Below, piece after piece: positions 23,245 through 33,192 of a stretch of 64,000 nt of DNA. Origin of the DNA: Pichia kudriavzevii (Eukaryota > Ascomycota > Pichiomycetes > Pichiales > Pichiaceae). The position numbers and the translations under genes were made by a program. The stretch covers positions 558,001-622,000 of the forward strand of contig NC_042507.1 of the NCBI RefSeq assembly GCF_003054445.1, read 5' to 3'. A model generated the notes under the pieces. It saw nothing but the letters and a program-made list of their open reading frames with translations. It was not told the origin of the DNA and did no database searches. How positions within the stretch are numbered: position 1 is the stretch's first letter; the number at the start of each line of letters is the position of its first letter.

Positions 23245-24264
23245 ATGAACATGCTCAACATTTGGCCGTTTTTACTATTATTTCTTCAATATACAACTGC
23301 ACTATCTTACGAAGAGGCGCTTAGGATTGCATCTAAAAAAGATGGTTTATTATACGTTAATGGTAAGAGCTACGAGAAACTCATAAAGAACGAAAACTAT
23401 AGTTTTGTTATATTTCTAACAGCAGAGGATGCACGAGTCGGATGCACATTGTGCCATGATTTTGGTCCAAAGTACAAGGCCATCGCTAAGCAATATTTTG
23501 AGAACTTGAATGATCCTCAGAGTGGCATGTATAACCCAATTGACAGTGACAATGATAAGTCGAGAGTTATTTTCGGATTTTCAGATTACATGAGTGCACA
23601 AACTTATTTCGAAAAATTGGGAATGACATCAGTTCCGAAGTTGTTATACTATGAACCGGGAAAAGCTCCTCAATTGGCGGATTTTACCAATGAATTTTCC
23701 TTTTTAACAGTTGAAAATACAGACAGCTATACCAGATGGCTTGCACAGAATATTCCAGGTCTGGACCCAAAGTTTTTAGAAGTTCAAATCCCAGTATCAA
23801 AATCCAAGCTCTATACTTCTATTGCAATTGGGATTGCATCACTAGCTCTACTATTCAAATTTCGGTCTTCAATCTTCAAAGTTGTCCAACAGAAAACTGT
23901 TTGGGAAGTGTTCTCATTGAGTTTGATTATACTTTTTATTTCCGGCTATATGTTCAATCAAATTAGAAACTCAGAAACTAGTAGAAAAGATAAGGAGGGT
24001 AATGTTGTATATTTTGCCAAAGGATTCAACATGCAGTTTGGTGCAGAAACCCAGATCATATCGATCGTTTATACAATCTTGAGTGGTTGTTTGTTTTCAT
24101 TGATCAAAATTTTACCAAATCTCAAAAAAAGCACAACAAAACTTGTGGCTTCAGTTACTGTATGTTTCATCATGTTTATAGTCTACAGTTACCTAGTTGA
24201 AGTTTATCATTTGAAGTCATCAACATATCCATTTCACCTCTGGAATGCATTTAAAAGTTCCTAG
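23245..24264 (+). CDS. OST3: Oligosaccharyltransferase subunit, Ost3/Ost6 oxidoreductase
   Basis: A 339-residue ER membrane protein. Ost3/Ost6 subunits carry a lumenal thioredoxin-fold domain that holds substrate cysteines while the complex N-glycosylates Asn. Visible: a signal peptide (residues 1-20), a thioredoxin-like domain with the CxxC motif CTLC (67-70) followed by HDFGPKYKAIAKQYF, and four membrane spans in the C-terminal half (~190-207, ~223-240, ~262-285, ~295-315). Length is between S. cerevisiae Ost3 (350) and Ost6 (332); I cannot separate the two paralogues, so the symbol means the family. ATG at 23251 is an alternative start. Confidence 0.88.
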   Translation: MNMLNIWPFLLLFLQYTTALSYEEALRIASKKDGLLYVNGKSYEKLIKNENYSFVIFLTAEDARVGCTLCHDFGPKYKAIAKQYFENLNDPQSGMYNPIDSDNDKSRVIFGFSDYMSAQTYFEKLGMTSVPKLLYYEPGKAPQLADFTNEFSFLTVENTDSYTRWLAQNIPGLDPKFLEVQIPVSKSKLYTSIAIGIASLALLFKFRSSIFKVVQQKTVWEVFSLSLIILFISGYMFNQIRNSETSRKDKEGNVVYFAKGFNMQFGAETQIISIVYTILSGCLFSLIKILPNLKKSTTKLVASVTVCFIMFIVYSYLVEVYHLKSSTYPFHLWNAFKSS

Positions 24265-24352
24265 AATTTAGAATGTGATCATTGAATCATACTTAAGTTA
24301 TATTTTATAGCCTGTTTTGTATTTGTTCCATGTAGTTTGAAAAAATTGATAT

Positions 24353-24805
24353 CTACTCTCCCCAGTTGTTGCCAATCTCCGTCTCTATTTTAACAATTCT
24401 TGTTTCCACACGATCCAATGTTTTCTCTACATTCTTTATCTTTTTCTTCAAAATTACTAGCCTTTGTAGATAATCTTTGCAATCAAACTCAGGTTTAACA
24501 TCGCTATGGTCGATCCTGACACCATCTTCAGCAGTACTTGAACTTTCTAGATCTTCTGATTGTGTGCCTATATTCTCTGAACAATCTGAAATTATTTGCT
24601 CATCTAATGGGAAACTTCCTGGCCGCAGGTTATTGGCAGTTTCTTGTAAAGTCTTCTCCATTTTATGTAAGATTGTATGTAGGATCAGTTGAGACTCGTA
24701 TAGCGACTTTAGATTTAAATTGAGTAATTCCAAAGGTCCTTCTAAAATTGATTGCACTGCAAGTTCCATGGGGTGAATATAGTTTTCATCATTATCATTA
24801 GACAT
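24353..24805 (-). CDS. SNN1: Snapin-like BLOC-1 subunit
   Basis: A 150-residue coiled-coil protein. The N-terminal third (HPMELAVQSILEG, then LKSLYESQLILHTILHKME) closely resembles S. cerevisiae Snn1 (HPVELSVYSVL..., LRESQALLILMLRKV) as I remember it, and the C-terminal helix (YLQRLVILKKKIKNVEKTL) resembles the Snapin helix. Snn1 belongs to the endosomal BLOC-1 complex that regulates Rab5/Vps21 through Msb3. An acidic Ser-rich linker (~75-100) separates the helices and makes it longer than Snn1 (about 102 aa). The frame continues 5' without an ATG, so I use 24803-24805. It converges on the OST gene, 88 bp away. Confidence 0.65.
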   Translation of the reverse strand: MSNDNDENYIHPMELAVQSILEGPLELLNLNLKSLYESQLILHTILHKMEKTLQETANNLRPGSFPLDEQIISDCSENIGTQSEDLESSSTAEDGVRIDHSDVKPEFDCKDYLQRLVILKKKIKNVEKTLDRVETRIVKIETEIGNNWGE

Positions 24806-25016
24806 CTCTTTGTCAAATAAATTATGTGTATGTCCATTCAATTTTCACTAAAAAAGTACAAAACTGATCTTATGTAACGGGACTTTTTTTCTCTCCATCT
24901 TGCCGCACAGATACCAACGAATATTCATGTACACTTTTTTTTAAGCAAAGGTCTAGGCCCTAAAAACCCCAGTTTGACATCACCCTACAGTCATCTTCCT
25001 TCCACTGGATAGCATT

Positions 25017-26219
25017 ATGTTGTCATATATACAAACATCAAGGAGATTATATTCATCCATTCCCAATGCGAAACCTCTTTTGCTAGATATTCTCCCTTCA
25101 AAGAAAATGATTTCCAGACTACTGTTCGATTATGATGCACGTTACAACTTTAATAAATACTTGCCGGTAATCGAATCTATTTACGACAATGAATGTTCTG
25201 ATTATGCAAATATACCTGAAAAGTTTAAAGGGAATGATTTGCTTGTTTTCCAAAGAGTTTTGGCTCAAATCAGGAAGCAAACTCATACTATCAATCCACT
25301 ACTATTAAAGTTAGAGAATGATTTAATTGAAAAGGCAGCCGAGAGAGGCTCCAGGGATGCATTGTCCACTTTATCCTTTATGGCATTAGAAGGGAAAGGC
25401 GAAGGATGGTCAGAAGAGGACAAAACTACTGCAAAGAGCTACATAAAAGAATTAATGGAATTGGAACATCCACTAACGTTCAAGTTAGCAGCCGACAGAG
25501 AGTTGAAAGGTTACACAGATTCTCTTGAGAGAAAATGCGCAGAGTCTAACGATACCCCAAACGATGATCTTATACCAACTTTTGATTTATCATTTTCCAC
25601 TATAACTGAATCTCCAAAGCAACTAGGAAGGGCAATTTCTTTATACGAACATTTCTTATCGTTAGATTCTCGATCAACTATTGCTGCTGCGGCACATCGT
25701 AGTTTAGGTATGATATACTTTAGGACTCAACAACTGGGAAAGTCCAAGGAGCACTTTGAAAAAGCTGTTGAGCTTGCTCCGTCTACAGATAATCCTCAGG
25801 CGCACTTTTTTCTTGGCCTATTGAATGAAACGGACCCATTAGTAGCAAGATATCACTTCCAAATGGCCGCATCCGAAGGATTTAGGGAATCCTTTGCGAA
25901 TCTTGGGTATTTGGAGCTGAACGTATTTAACGATCTATACAAGTCTCGGGAGTGGTTTGCACTGGGTGCTGAATTAGGGGTCCCTGAATGTATCGTCGGC
26001 CTTTTTGATGTAGCTATGCGTAAAAAGGACTATAGAAAAGCCAGAGCAATAGTAGAGAAAGCAGAGAGACAAGGCGTAAGTAATCTTCTTAAAGAAGTTA
26101 GGAAGGATAGTGTTGAACTGGCAATTTCGGAAGCAGACAGAATTATTGAGGTTGCAGAAGAACCACAAGCCCGCCAACAATCTAATCCCAGGAGAAAATC
26201 TACAAGATGGGATCTTTAA
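25017..26219 (+). CDS. MSS2: Mitochondrial TPR protein Mss2 (Cox2 C-terminus export)
   Basis: A 400-residue probable matrix protein at the inner membrane. Mss2 helps export the C-terminal tail of cytochrome oxidase subunit 2. The N-terminus (residues 1-~15) is a short basic presequence without acidic residues. TPR/Sel1-like helical repeats occupy ~200-360. Family-specific stretches are LPSKKMISRLLFDYDARYNF, the segment around GYLELNVFNDLYKSREWF, and VRKDSVELAISEAD, all aligning with S. cerevisiae Mss2 as I recall it. It is longer than Mss2 (351 aa) through a 170-205 insertion and a basic tail. Confidence 0.8.
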   Translation: MLSYIQTSRRLYSSIPNAKPLLLDILPSKKMISRLLFDYDARYNFNKYLPVIESIYDNECSDYANIPEKFKGNDLLVFQRVLAQIRKQTHTINPLLLKLENDLIEKAAERGSRDALSTLSFMALEGKGEGWSEEDKTTAKSYIKELMELEHPLTFKLAADRELKGYTDSLERKCAESNDTPNDDLIPTFDLSFSTITESPKQLGRAISLYEHFLSLDSRSTIAAAAHRSLGMIYFRTQQLGKSKEHFEKAVELAPSTDNPQAHFFLGLLNETDPLVARYHFQMAASEGFRESFANLGYLELNVFNDLYKSREWFALGAELGVPECIVGLFDVAMRKKDYRKARAIVEKAERQGVSNLLKEVRKDSVELAISEADRIIEVAEEPQARQQSNPRRKSTRWDL

Positions 26220-26263
26220 AAGTATTAGAGACAGCTACATGTACATAACATAGTTTATCGAGT

Positions 26264-27850
26264 TCATAAGAGTTTTAACAATAATAAATGACCTTCTCTA
26301 CGCGGATCCCAATGGCCTGCAGCATTCCACAATGCTTCATTGATTCCATAGTATTGCCCTAGAAAATTCCTCACATCATCATTGCTCTCCCAAAGCGAAC
26401 TGTACATCACAATATAGTGCGGCCATTGATGTGGCCATTGCGAACGTGGAGGAGAGATGTTTGGATGAACAATGGAGGGAAAGTTAGCTTTAATAAAAGC
26501 CAATGGGTTTTCATAAAAGTAATCTGATTCATCCATGTACGATTCCAAAGTAATACCTGGCTTTATGTTATGAGGTAGTGGCGGTTCGCAAGTTAGAAAC
26601 CAGACATTGACTACTCTGCTAGGCAAATGGATATGCGATTGGAAAGGAGTTGAATGGCACGGAGTTAGGAATCCCACACTGAGTGGTTCATCACAGTGTG
26701 CCTCTAGAACTTTATTTCTGATTACCGTAGGTAATTTTAACTCTCCCATTTCATGGTATTGTGTGAAGTAGTAGGCAAGATGAGCTGATATAATGACACT
26801 GATTAATATAAGAATTTTCATTGTTCTTTCCCGAACCTTAATAGCAATATTAAATAGACCATATGCCACATAGGTTAGAATAAAGGGCATGAGTGGGTAA
26901 ATAAACCTGAACTCCTTGTGAGGGATCAAGCTAAAAATCAGGATGTAACACAATAGTAGAAATTTAGTGTCCGACCAAGATGTTTTCGCAATTCCGTACA
27001 GAAAGAATGGCAAGTAGTTCAACGTTATAACTGGGATAGCTTGTAAAAAATAGAAGTCTAGCCGGGAAACACCATAAAACGACGATAAACTGTCTGCCAC
27101 ATTAAATCTGAAGAAGCTCAACAATGGAAATTTTGCTTTTCTGTAAAACCAGTAGTTCACAAGGAAATCCAATGAACATACTAGGGTTCCTATGACTAGG
27201 GCAGTGATTATATGCTTGGGATTCTTCCAAAAGATTCTGGGTAAAACAATTAACCAAATTATAGCACTAGTGGGCCTGATAAGGCATGTTAATGCTGCAG
27301 TAATTAGTGCAATGAGAATATTGTTGGCATAAAGGTAGTATAGCGAGACAATGGTTGTTGTTAATTCAAGTGAATTTGCAAATGATCTACACCAGCAAAA
27401 CCAATTCCAAGCAGAAAACAGACTTAGATAACAGACCAACACAGCCAATTTCTCATTCCTAAACTTCAACCTGATTAAATCATAAAGATAATAGTCACCT
27501 ATTATTGCTACCAATGCGTTCACAACTTTAGGTGCAGCTAGGAGATATGTATAGTCAAGGTTGAAATAATCCACAAATTTATAAGGCACAACATAAAGTA
27601 AAGGATGCAAAAACGACCTGAGCCCAAGTTTCCATTCCCATGTCAAATACCCATATCCAAATACCATTGCATGGGCAGGTTCCAATGCCTGCCAATATTC
27701 ATCAGCTTGGAAAAACGTGTTAATAGTGAAAGCATTTACCAACCTCCATGCAATTATTAACCAAACCGATGGTCTCCCAAGGACTTCTAGTTTTCTTTCC
27801 AACCACAGAAGCCCGCTATCTTCTCTATGTATTAGATCTCTCTCCGACAT
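26264..27850 (-). CDS. GPI10: GPI mannosyltransferase III (Gpi10/PIG-B)
   Basis: A 528-residue polytopic ER enzyme of family GT22 that adds the third mannose (alpha-1,2) to the GPI precursor from dolichol-phosphate mannose. The lumenal loop signature is present near the N-terminus (FFQADEYWQALEPAH; the DE pair is the GT22 catalytic motif), followed by YLTWEWKLGLRSFLHPLLY. Around ten membrane spans run to about residue 365, including the HKEFRFIYPLMP motif, and a soluble C-terminal part follows. It is shorter than the S. cerevisiae protein (616 aa). PIG-B is preferred over Alg9/Alg12/Smp3 because of the GYGYLTWEW-LRSFLHP signature. Confidence 0.92.
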   Translation of the reverse strand: MSERDLIHREDSGLLWLERKLEVLGRPSVWLIIAWRLVNAFTINTFFQADEYWQALEPAHAMVFGYGYLTWEWKLGLRSFLHPLLYVVPYKFVDYFNLDYTYLLAAPKVVNALVAIIGDYYLYDLIRLKFRNEKLAVLVCYLSLFSAWNWFCWCRSFANSLELTTTIVSLYYLYANNILIALITAALTCLIRPTSAIIWLIVLPRIFWKNPKHIITALVIGTLVCSLDFLVNYWFYRKAKFPLLSFFRFNVADSLSSFYGVSRLDFYFLQAIPVITLNYLPFFLYGIAKTSWSDTKFLLLCYILIFSLIPHKEFRFIYPLMPFILTYVAYGLFNIAIKVRERTMKILILISVIISAHLAYYFTQYHEMGELKLPTVIRNKVLEAHCDEPLSVGFLTPCHSTPFQSHIHLPSRVVNVWFLTCEPPLPHNIKPGITLESYMDESDYFYENPLAFIKANFPSIVHPNISPPRSQWPHQWPHYIVMYSSLWESNDDVRNFLGQYYGINEALWNAAGHWDPRREGHLLLLKLL

Positions 27851-28116
27851 AGCGTTTTCTCACGTTCTCAGTCACGGGGAAGAAGAATATTCCCTACTCC
27901 GTGAAACTTCCCCATGGCCTTAGAAGTAGGAGACGTCAGGTAGGAAAAGCGGAAATGAGAAAAACCAGCCAAAATGCGAGCGTGCTTTTGTTTTTTTTTT
28001 TTAAACGTCCGTTATCGTTTTTTAATCTGCACTATCTTCTTTATTAAATTAAAAGCTTGAAGAGCTAGTCTTGTTTATAGAGGAAATAAACCGTCTACAC
28101 TAAGTATATACAAGCA

Positions 28117-29556
28117 ATGTATCGAAATGAAACGTCTCTATCATCTCACACGGATAATTCCCTACTTGATCACCACTTTTCTGAGTCCGATACATCCTTA
28201 GCTATCACATCCATAAACAATACCTATCAAAACAAATGCCAAGATTCCCCGTCTACGACATACAATGACTCCTATATGTTAATGCAAAATAAAAATGTGC
28301 CATCCTTAATAAACAGGAGGTCTGGTGATACCAAAGATAAGAAAAAGTCACTTCTTGTAGGAGTATCCTTTAATGAAAGCCCAAGCAATAGAAAACCTGG
28401 GGATTGTTCTAACCATAGTGATAAAATTAATGTGGAAAGTCCCATTTTAGACGACTTGTTTAACACTCCAACTTTAGGCTCCAACTTTGACTATCCTAAT
28501 AGTCCAGTGACACCAGTGACCCCATATCTCGATCAAGTACCGTTTTCAAAATCCCCCCACATATATGGTGATACCAAAGAAATAACGAAATATCCACTTA
28601 ACGATGACAAATTAGAGTCATTTGTTTTGATACCCGAGGTATTCGATATAAAGCTTGTCGAAAGGTTAGGTAAGGGTGGCAATGCTTATGTTTATGCATG
28701 CGAACTATCAACAACTGGCTCAATCGATAATGTATTTAGTACTGCCATCAAGATACCAATAAATAAGAGTAAAGTCAAGTATATACTCCAAGAAGCTAAG
28801 ATGGCTATTAAATTAAGAGAGTTCCAGAACACTTGGTTCCAAACTGAATGTAGGTTCTTCCCCTTTATTGATTGTTATGGGTTGTACTATATTGATAGAC
28901 AAAAATTTGACATGATCAAGCCGAGAGAAGCTTTTCCATGTTTGGTTATGAAAAGAATGACGTATAGCTTGACTGAGTTTGTAAGCACGCAATCCAAGGA
29001 GGCAGAGGCAGACAAAACGAAAATACATCTAACCTTATGGTGGAAATTATGTCAGACATTGCTAGACGCTCTTAAAGTTTTGAAAACACTAGGACTAGTC
29101 CATTGTGATCTTAAGACCGATAATGTCATGATCACCGAATATAATTCTACATTGCCTATTGAGTCACAAATAAGTCAGGTGCTATTTAAAGTGATAGATT
29201 TTTCGTCGACAAACGAGATTCAAGGAATGGTGAAGTGTCCCGACATGACACTTCAATTTACAGCGCCAGAGTTGCTGGATTTCAGTAAACATCCGTTACC
29301 TACGCCCAACAGTGATTCCTTTAGCGCAGGGTTAATTCTACTAGAGGCGGCCACAGGATCGAAACCTTATTCAGCTGCAGGATATGACCACTTCTACCTT
29401 CTATCTGTTATTAAGGAAGGTAAAGTAATGGAGTGGTTGTCTCCAGAAGATATGTGCATTTTAAATGCCAACCCGGACGTTAAGCGTGTACTCGAAATGT
29501 TTCTTATCGATCGTCTTCCTGTGGAAAGCATCAGCTCTTTTATTCAGACATTATAG
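28117..29556 (+). CDS. ISR1: Isr1-like protein kinase
   Basis: A 479-residue kinase. In S. cerevisiae, Isr1 restrains the first step of UDP-GlcNAc synthesis (Gfa1) and is turned over through Pho85 and SCF-Cdc4. The N-terminal ~165 residues are Ser/Thr/Asn-rich with a proline-directed cluster SPVTPVTP (129-136). In the kinase domain: Gly-loop GKGGNAYV (185-192), Lys212, Glu226, HCDLKTDN (329-336), and DFS (361-363) in place of DFG, then APE (383-385). The C-terminal MFLIDRLPVESI matches the Isr1 ending VDRLPLENL as I recall it, and KVKYILQEA and LDALKVLKTLG also agree. DFS is probably still Mg-binding via its Asp. Confidence 0.8.
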   Translation: MYRNETSLSSHTDNSLLDHHFSESDTSLAITSINNTYQNKCQDSPSTTYNDSYMLMQNKNVPSLINRRSGDTKDKKKSLLVGVSFNESPSNRKPGDCSNHSDKINVESPILDDLFNTPTLGSNFDYPNSPVTPVTPYLDQVPFSKSPHIYGDTKEITKYPLNDDKLESFVLIPEVFDIKLVERLGKGGNAYVYACELSTTGSIDNVFSTAIKIPINKSKVKYILQEAKMAIKLREFQNTWFQTECRFFPFIDCYGLYYIDRQKFDMIKPREAFPCLVMKRMTYSLTEFVSTQSKEAEADKTKIHLTLWWKLCQTLLDALKVLKTLGLVHCDLKTDNVMITEYNSTLPIESQISQVLFKVIDFSSTNEIQGMVKCPDMTLQFTAPELLDFSKHPLPTPNSDSFSAGLILLEAATGSKPYSAAGYDHFYLLSVIKEGKVMEWLSPEDMCILNANPDVKRVLEMFLIDRLPVESISSFIQTL

Positions 29557-29901
29557 ATTAAATGAGGTCACATCCTCCAGACTCTTATTCTTCATTTCTG
29601 TACTATTTTATAGATTACAATATAATATTACCCTATGTATTTAAGGGTTAAACGGTGCCTTAACGGGGCAAATTAGAATCTATTTGACAATGGGTGGATC
29701 CATTCTGGATAAAGAGGAAGAAAAAAAAAATCTCAAAGAAAATATCAGAAAATAAAAAAAAGTTGTTTCCAGGTTTTCCACATGTGGATGTCTCTCATGC
29801 CAGCAATAGTTTATCAGAGTTAAGTCATACCAGTCTGAAAAGCCCATTATACTTGCATAGCATAGGAAAGAGATACCTCATAAAAAGAGAATACCAAGGA
29901 G
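29557..29901. promoter_or_regulatory. FHL1 upstream region
   Basis: These 345 bp lie between ISR1 and FHL1, both on the plus strand. They carry the ISR1 3' flank (AT-rich to about 29640) and an A-rich stretch (29711-29762) likely in the FHL1 promoter. No distinct factor site is recognised. Confidence 0.4.
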
Positions 29902-32900
29902 ATGTCATCGGTTGAGCCCAACATTGCCAACGAGATGCAGCAATCCCATGAAGAACTGCAATCATTGCACGCATCAAATTCAGCAGTTGATAGAATATCG
30001 TCGGAATTAGAACCTTTGCATAAAGCTAAGACTAACGATGTGGTTAAACAAGAAAATGTAGGTGAGGTAGGCCACTCAACTACAGATGCAGGTATGACAA
30101 GTTTACCGTCGTTGGATAACCTAGTGATTGATGATCCTAGTAATCCCACAACAATAACAACCATCGTGAAGTCAACCGAATCATCACCAGAAAAACAAAC
30201 GACATCATCTAATATTAGTAATTCACTTGGTGAGATATATTCAGCAAGAAAAGAGAACGAAACTGTTAACATAACCACTCTACCAGCCGCTGAAACCCAA
30301 TCTGCGCCAGATAACGTTGAGCAGAAATATAAAACATCAAAGCTTGAAGAAGAAACAGAAACTGTTCATTTACACCCATCTCCGAATGATGCAATGAAGA
30401 TCCAAAATAGTTTACAAAAGAATACTGAGAGTATAGAAAGCCCCAGCGTCCAGCAATTAGGAACGGAACTGGAACAGAAAATTCAGGCTTATGCAATGTT
30501 AGATTTTGAGTCATTCACATTTTATGTTCAAACTATGCAAATTTTACTTGGAAGAATGGTTGAAGGCGATTCCTTGACCGAATCATTAGATATTCATCTA
30601 GGCAATCAAAAAGCAATTTCTAGGAGACATGCCAAGATTTTCTATAATTTTGGGAACCAGAGATTTGAACTTAGTGTTTTAGGTAGAAATGGCGCATTTG
30701 TTGACGGGAATTTTGTCGAAAAGGGACTGACGGTTCCTTTAGGAGATGGTGCCAAGATTCAAATAGGTGAGACTGAATTTGCTTTTGTTTTACCCCAACG
30801 AGAAGGTGAACAATCTAATAACAACAACGTTGCATCTAAATTGGAAGATAAATTGGAGGGAAACATTGAAGTGAAACCCAAGGTAGAATACGAAAAAGAT
30901 ATACACCTAGAAAACTTGGATAATTTAGTTGCCAACTTTGATGAAATCAAGAAAGACATTCAAGACAATGATATACTATTGAAGGACCCAAATGTTTTAA
31001 ATATCGTTTTTGATCCCGAGTATGAACGAAAACGTGAATTGGAGATAGAAAGAGAGATTGGAAGGGTTTTAGCACGGGAGAACAGTGTACAGCCTCCGGA
31101 CGTGCCTGATCCTATTGATACTAACAAAAATAAGAGCAAGAAAAAATCTACACCTTCTTCCAATTCAAAATCTAAACCTAAGTCCGAAGCTGCCCCTGAA
31201 GCCGAGAAACCTAAACCTAAGAGGCAAAGCAAAGCTAAGAAGAAAGTTTATACTTTGGAAGAGATTCCAGAGCCATATCGAACGAAGCCGAATATCGCAT
31301 ACTCCATAATGATTACGGAGTGTTTACGCAAGAAAGGAACGGAGCGAGGCATGTCACTGTCTGAAATTTACAAAGGAATACAGGAGCTATATCCATACTA
31401 TTTCTATTGTCCTGATGGATGGCAAAGTAGTGTCAGACACAATCTTTCATTGAACAAGTCATTTAGAAAAATCTCCAAAGAAGGGAAAGGATGGCTTTGG
31501 GGTGTTAATGAGGAAGTTGTTGCAGAAAAGGATAGAATTAGGCAAAAACAATTAGAGAATGCCAAGGCTAAAGCAAAATTATCACAGAAAATTATTTCCA
31601 AAAACTCGTCGAGTTCAACCAAGATGTCATCACAGGGGATGACCACCAGTTTTAGTGCCAAGCCATCAAATCCATCACTATCATCTAGTTCACTAAACAA
31701 GACTTCAATGAGTAATGCACAAAACTTACAAGGATCATCAAAACAATCTTCAGCAGGGAAAAACACAAGTTCTCCTATTTCTAAGGACTCAAATATGTCA
31801 GCCAATACGAAAAAAGCATTGACATATCTCCAAAAGGAATTAATTTCTCTAACTAAGTCACGTAAGATGTACGATAGAGCAACGTCCACAGAAATCTTAA
31901 CTAAGGCATTAGCAATGACGATTTCTCAAGTTGATCAAGCAGCAAAAAATTTTGCTATCAAGGGTTTCCCACTCGTCACATTAATTGATAAGAACCCGGG
32001 CCACGTCACAAAGATTTTGACAGCAGCCTTGAACGCTGCAACATTACAAGTCTGTAAACAGAAAGGTTTAACACCGCATTTGCCGCCTAAAATTACCAAT
32101 TCACAGGGAACACAAGCTACTACCGGATCTGCATCTGCACCTGTATCTTCGACATCAACTCCGAATAACAGCAATGGTGCAAGTAATTCTAAAAATACCC
32201 CTACGATAAACTCTGCAATTAAAATACAGGCCAAGCCACAGCAGAACAAACCTGTTATAGCAATTAAGAGAGAGGAAGGGTCAAACCCTCCTAGACCAGT
32301 TAAACCAGACCTGGGCAAGCCCAAATTTTTCAAGCCAGATTTATCAAAGGACACCAAAAGCAGTGGACCTGTAATTTACCAATTCCCCAAGACTATGACT
32401 AAACCACAATTTAAAGCAACACAACCTATGAAACCTTCATTTAAACCCAGTGTCAAACCTATTAATGCGGGACTGAGTACAGGAAGTACGGGTGGAATCA
32501 ATAGCATGAAACCTATAAAGTTAGGAGGTAACATTACTAACAATACTGGGTTGATGAAACCACAGTTTTACACAAAAAGCAAGATTCATGAGAGGAATTT
32601 GAACAAAATAGAAAATAATGATTTAGCAATTAAGAAAAGTATTGCTAAATTTGGCAAGCCCACAAGTATGAATAGTGGGAACATTGATACTAAGATATCA
32701 GCCAGTGAAGGGGAGCAGAAATCTGGCAATGCTGAAACTTCCACAACAACAGTAGCAGTGCAGAGAAATGACTCTGAGTGTGGTTTGAGCACTGTTACTG
32801 GAGACATAATGAGCAGAGTTAGCACAAGTACAAGTGCAATAGTTGGGGGAAATAGTGATACTTCACTTGATTCCGAGACAATTAAGACTTCGCATTCTGA

Positions 32901-33099
32901 TAGTAATAGCAATAACAATATTGTTGTAAAAGATGAAATTGAAGAGGAAGGCGAGGATGAATTAGATATGATGCTAGCTGACTTAGAGAATCGAAACAAA
33001 GATGAGAGTGACGATAATAATACCGACGATGAAACAAGTAAGAAAAGAATTGCATCAGAAACTGAAGAACCAGAGAACAAAAAAATTCGACTGGATTAA
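29902..33099 (+). CDS. FHL1: Forkhead transcription factor Fhl1, ribosomal protein gene regulator
   Basis: A 1065-residue nuclear factor. Fhl1 sits at ribosomal protein gene promoters and recruits the activator Ifh1, through its FHA domain, or the repressor Crf1, downstream of TOR. Domains: FHA at ~205-298, with GRMVEG, SRRHAKI (240-246) and GRNGAFVDG, and forkhead at ~462-540, with YPYYFYCPDGWQSSVRHNLS and KEGKGWLWG. Before the forkhead is a Lys/Pro-rich basic stretch (408-448). The C-terminal half is Ser/Asn/Lys-rich with repeated KP motifs (~790-900), ending in an acidic region and KKIRLD. Somewhat longer than S. cerevisiae Fhl1 (936 aa). The FHA plus forkhead pairing excludes Fkh1/2, whose forkhead differs. 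Confidence 0.94.
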   Translation: MSSVEPNIANEMQQSHEELQSLHASNSAVDRISSELEPLHKAKTNDVVKQENVGEVGHSTTDAGMTSLPSLDNLVIDDPSNPTTITTIVKSTESSPEKQTTSSNISNSLGEIYSARKENETVNITTLPAAETQSAPDNVEQKYKTSKLEEETETVHLHPSPNDAMKIQNSLQKNTESIESPSVQQLGTELEQKIQAYAMLDFESFTFYVQTMQILLGRMVEGDSLTESLDIHLGNQKAISRRHAKIFYNFGNQRFELSVLGRNGAFVDGNFVEKGLTVPLGDGAKIQIGETEFAFVLPQREGEQSNNNNVASKLEDKLEGNIEVKPKVEYEKDIHLENLDNLVANFDEIKKDIQDNDILLKDPNVLNIVFDPEYERKRELEIEREIGRVLARENSVQPPDVPDPIDTNKNKSKKKSTPSSNSKSKPKSEAAPEAEKPKPKRQSKAKKKVYTLEEIPEPYRTKPNIAYSIMITECLRKKGTERGMSLSEIYKGIQELYPYYFYCPDGWQSSVRHNLSLNKSFRKISKEGKGWLWGVNEEVVAEKDRIRQKQLENAKAKAKLSQKIISKNSSSSTKMSSQGMTTSFSAKPSNPSLSSSSLNKTSMSNAQNLQGSSKQSSAGKNTSSPISKDSNMSANTKKALTYLQKELISLTKSRKMYDRATSTEILTKALAMTISQVDQAAKNFAIKGFPLVTLIDKNPGHVTKILTAALNAATLQVCKQKGLTPHLPPKITNSQGTQATTGSASAPVSSTSTPNNSNGASNSKNTPTINSAIKIQAKPQQNKPVIAIKREEGSNPPRPVKPDLGKPKFFKPDLSKDTKSSGPVIYQFPKTMTKPQFKATQPMKPSFKPSVKPINAGLSTGSTGGINSMKPIKLGGNITNNTGLMKPQFYTKSKIHERNLNKIENNDLAIKKSIAKFGKPTSMNSGNIDTKISASEGEQKSGNAETSTTTVAVQRNDSECGLSTVTGDIMSRVSTSTSAIVGGNSDTSLDSETIKTSHSDSNSNNNIVVKDEIEEEGEDELDMMLADLENRNKDESDDNNTDDETSKKRIASETEEPENKKIRLD

Positions 33100-33192
33100 T
33101 GCAGTCTTCATCAGAGTATTAATGTACAACGATATAATAGAGACATTTGTATAATATAAAAGAGAATAAAAAACCTAGATGTTTATATATAG

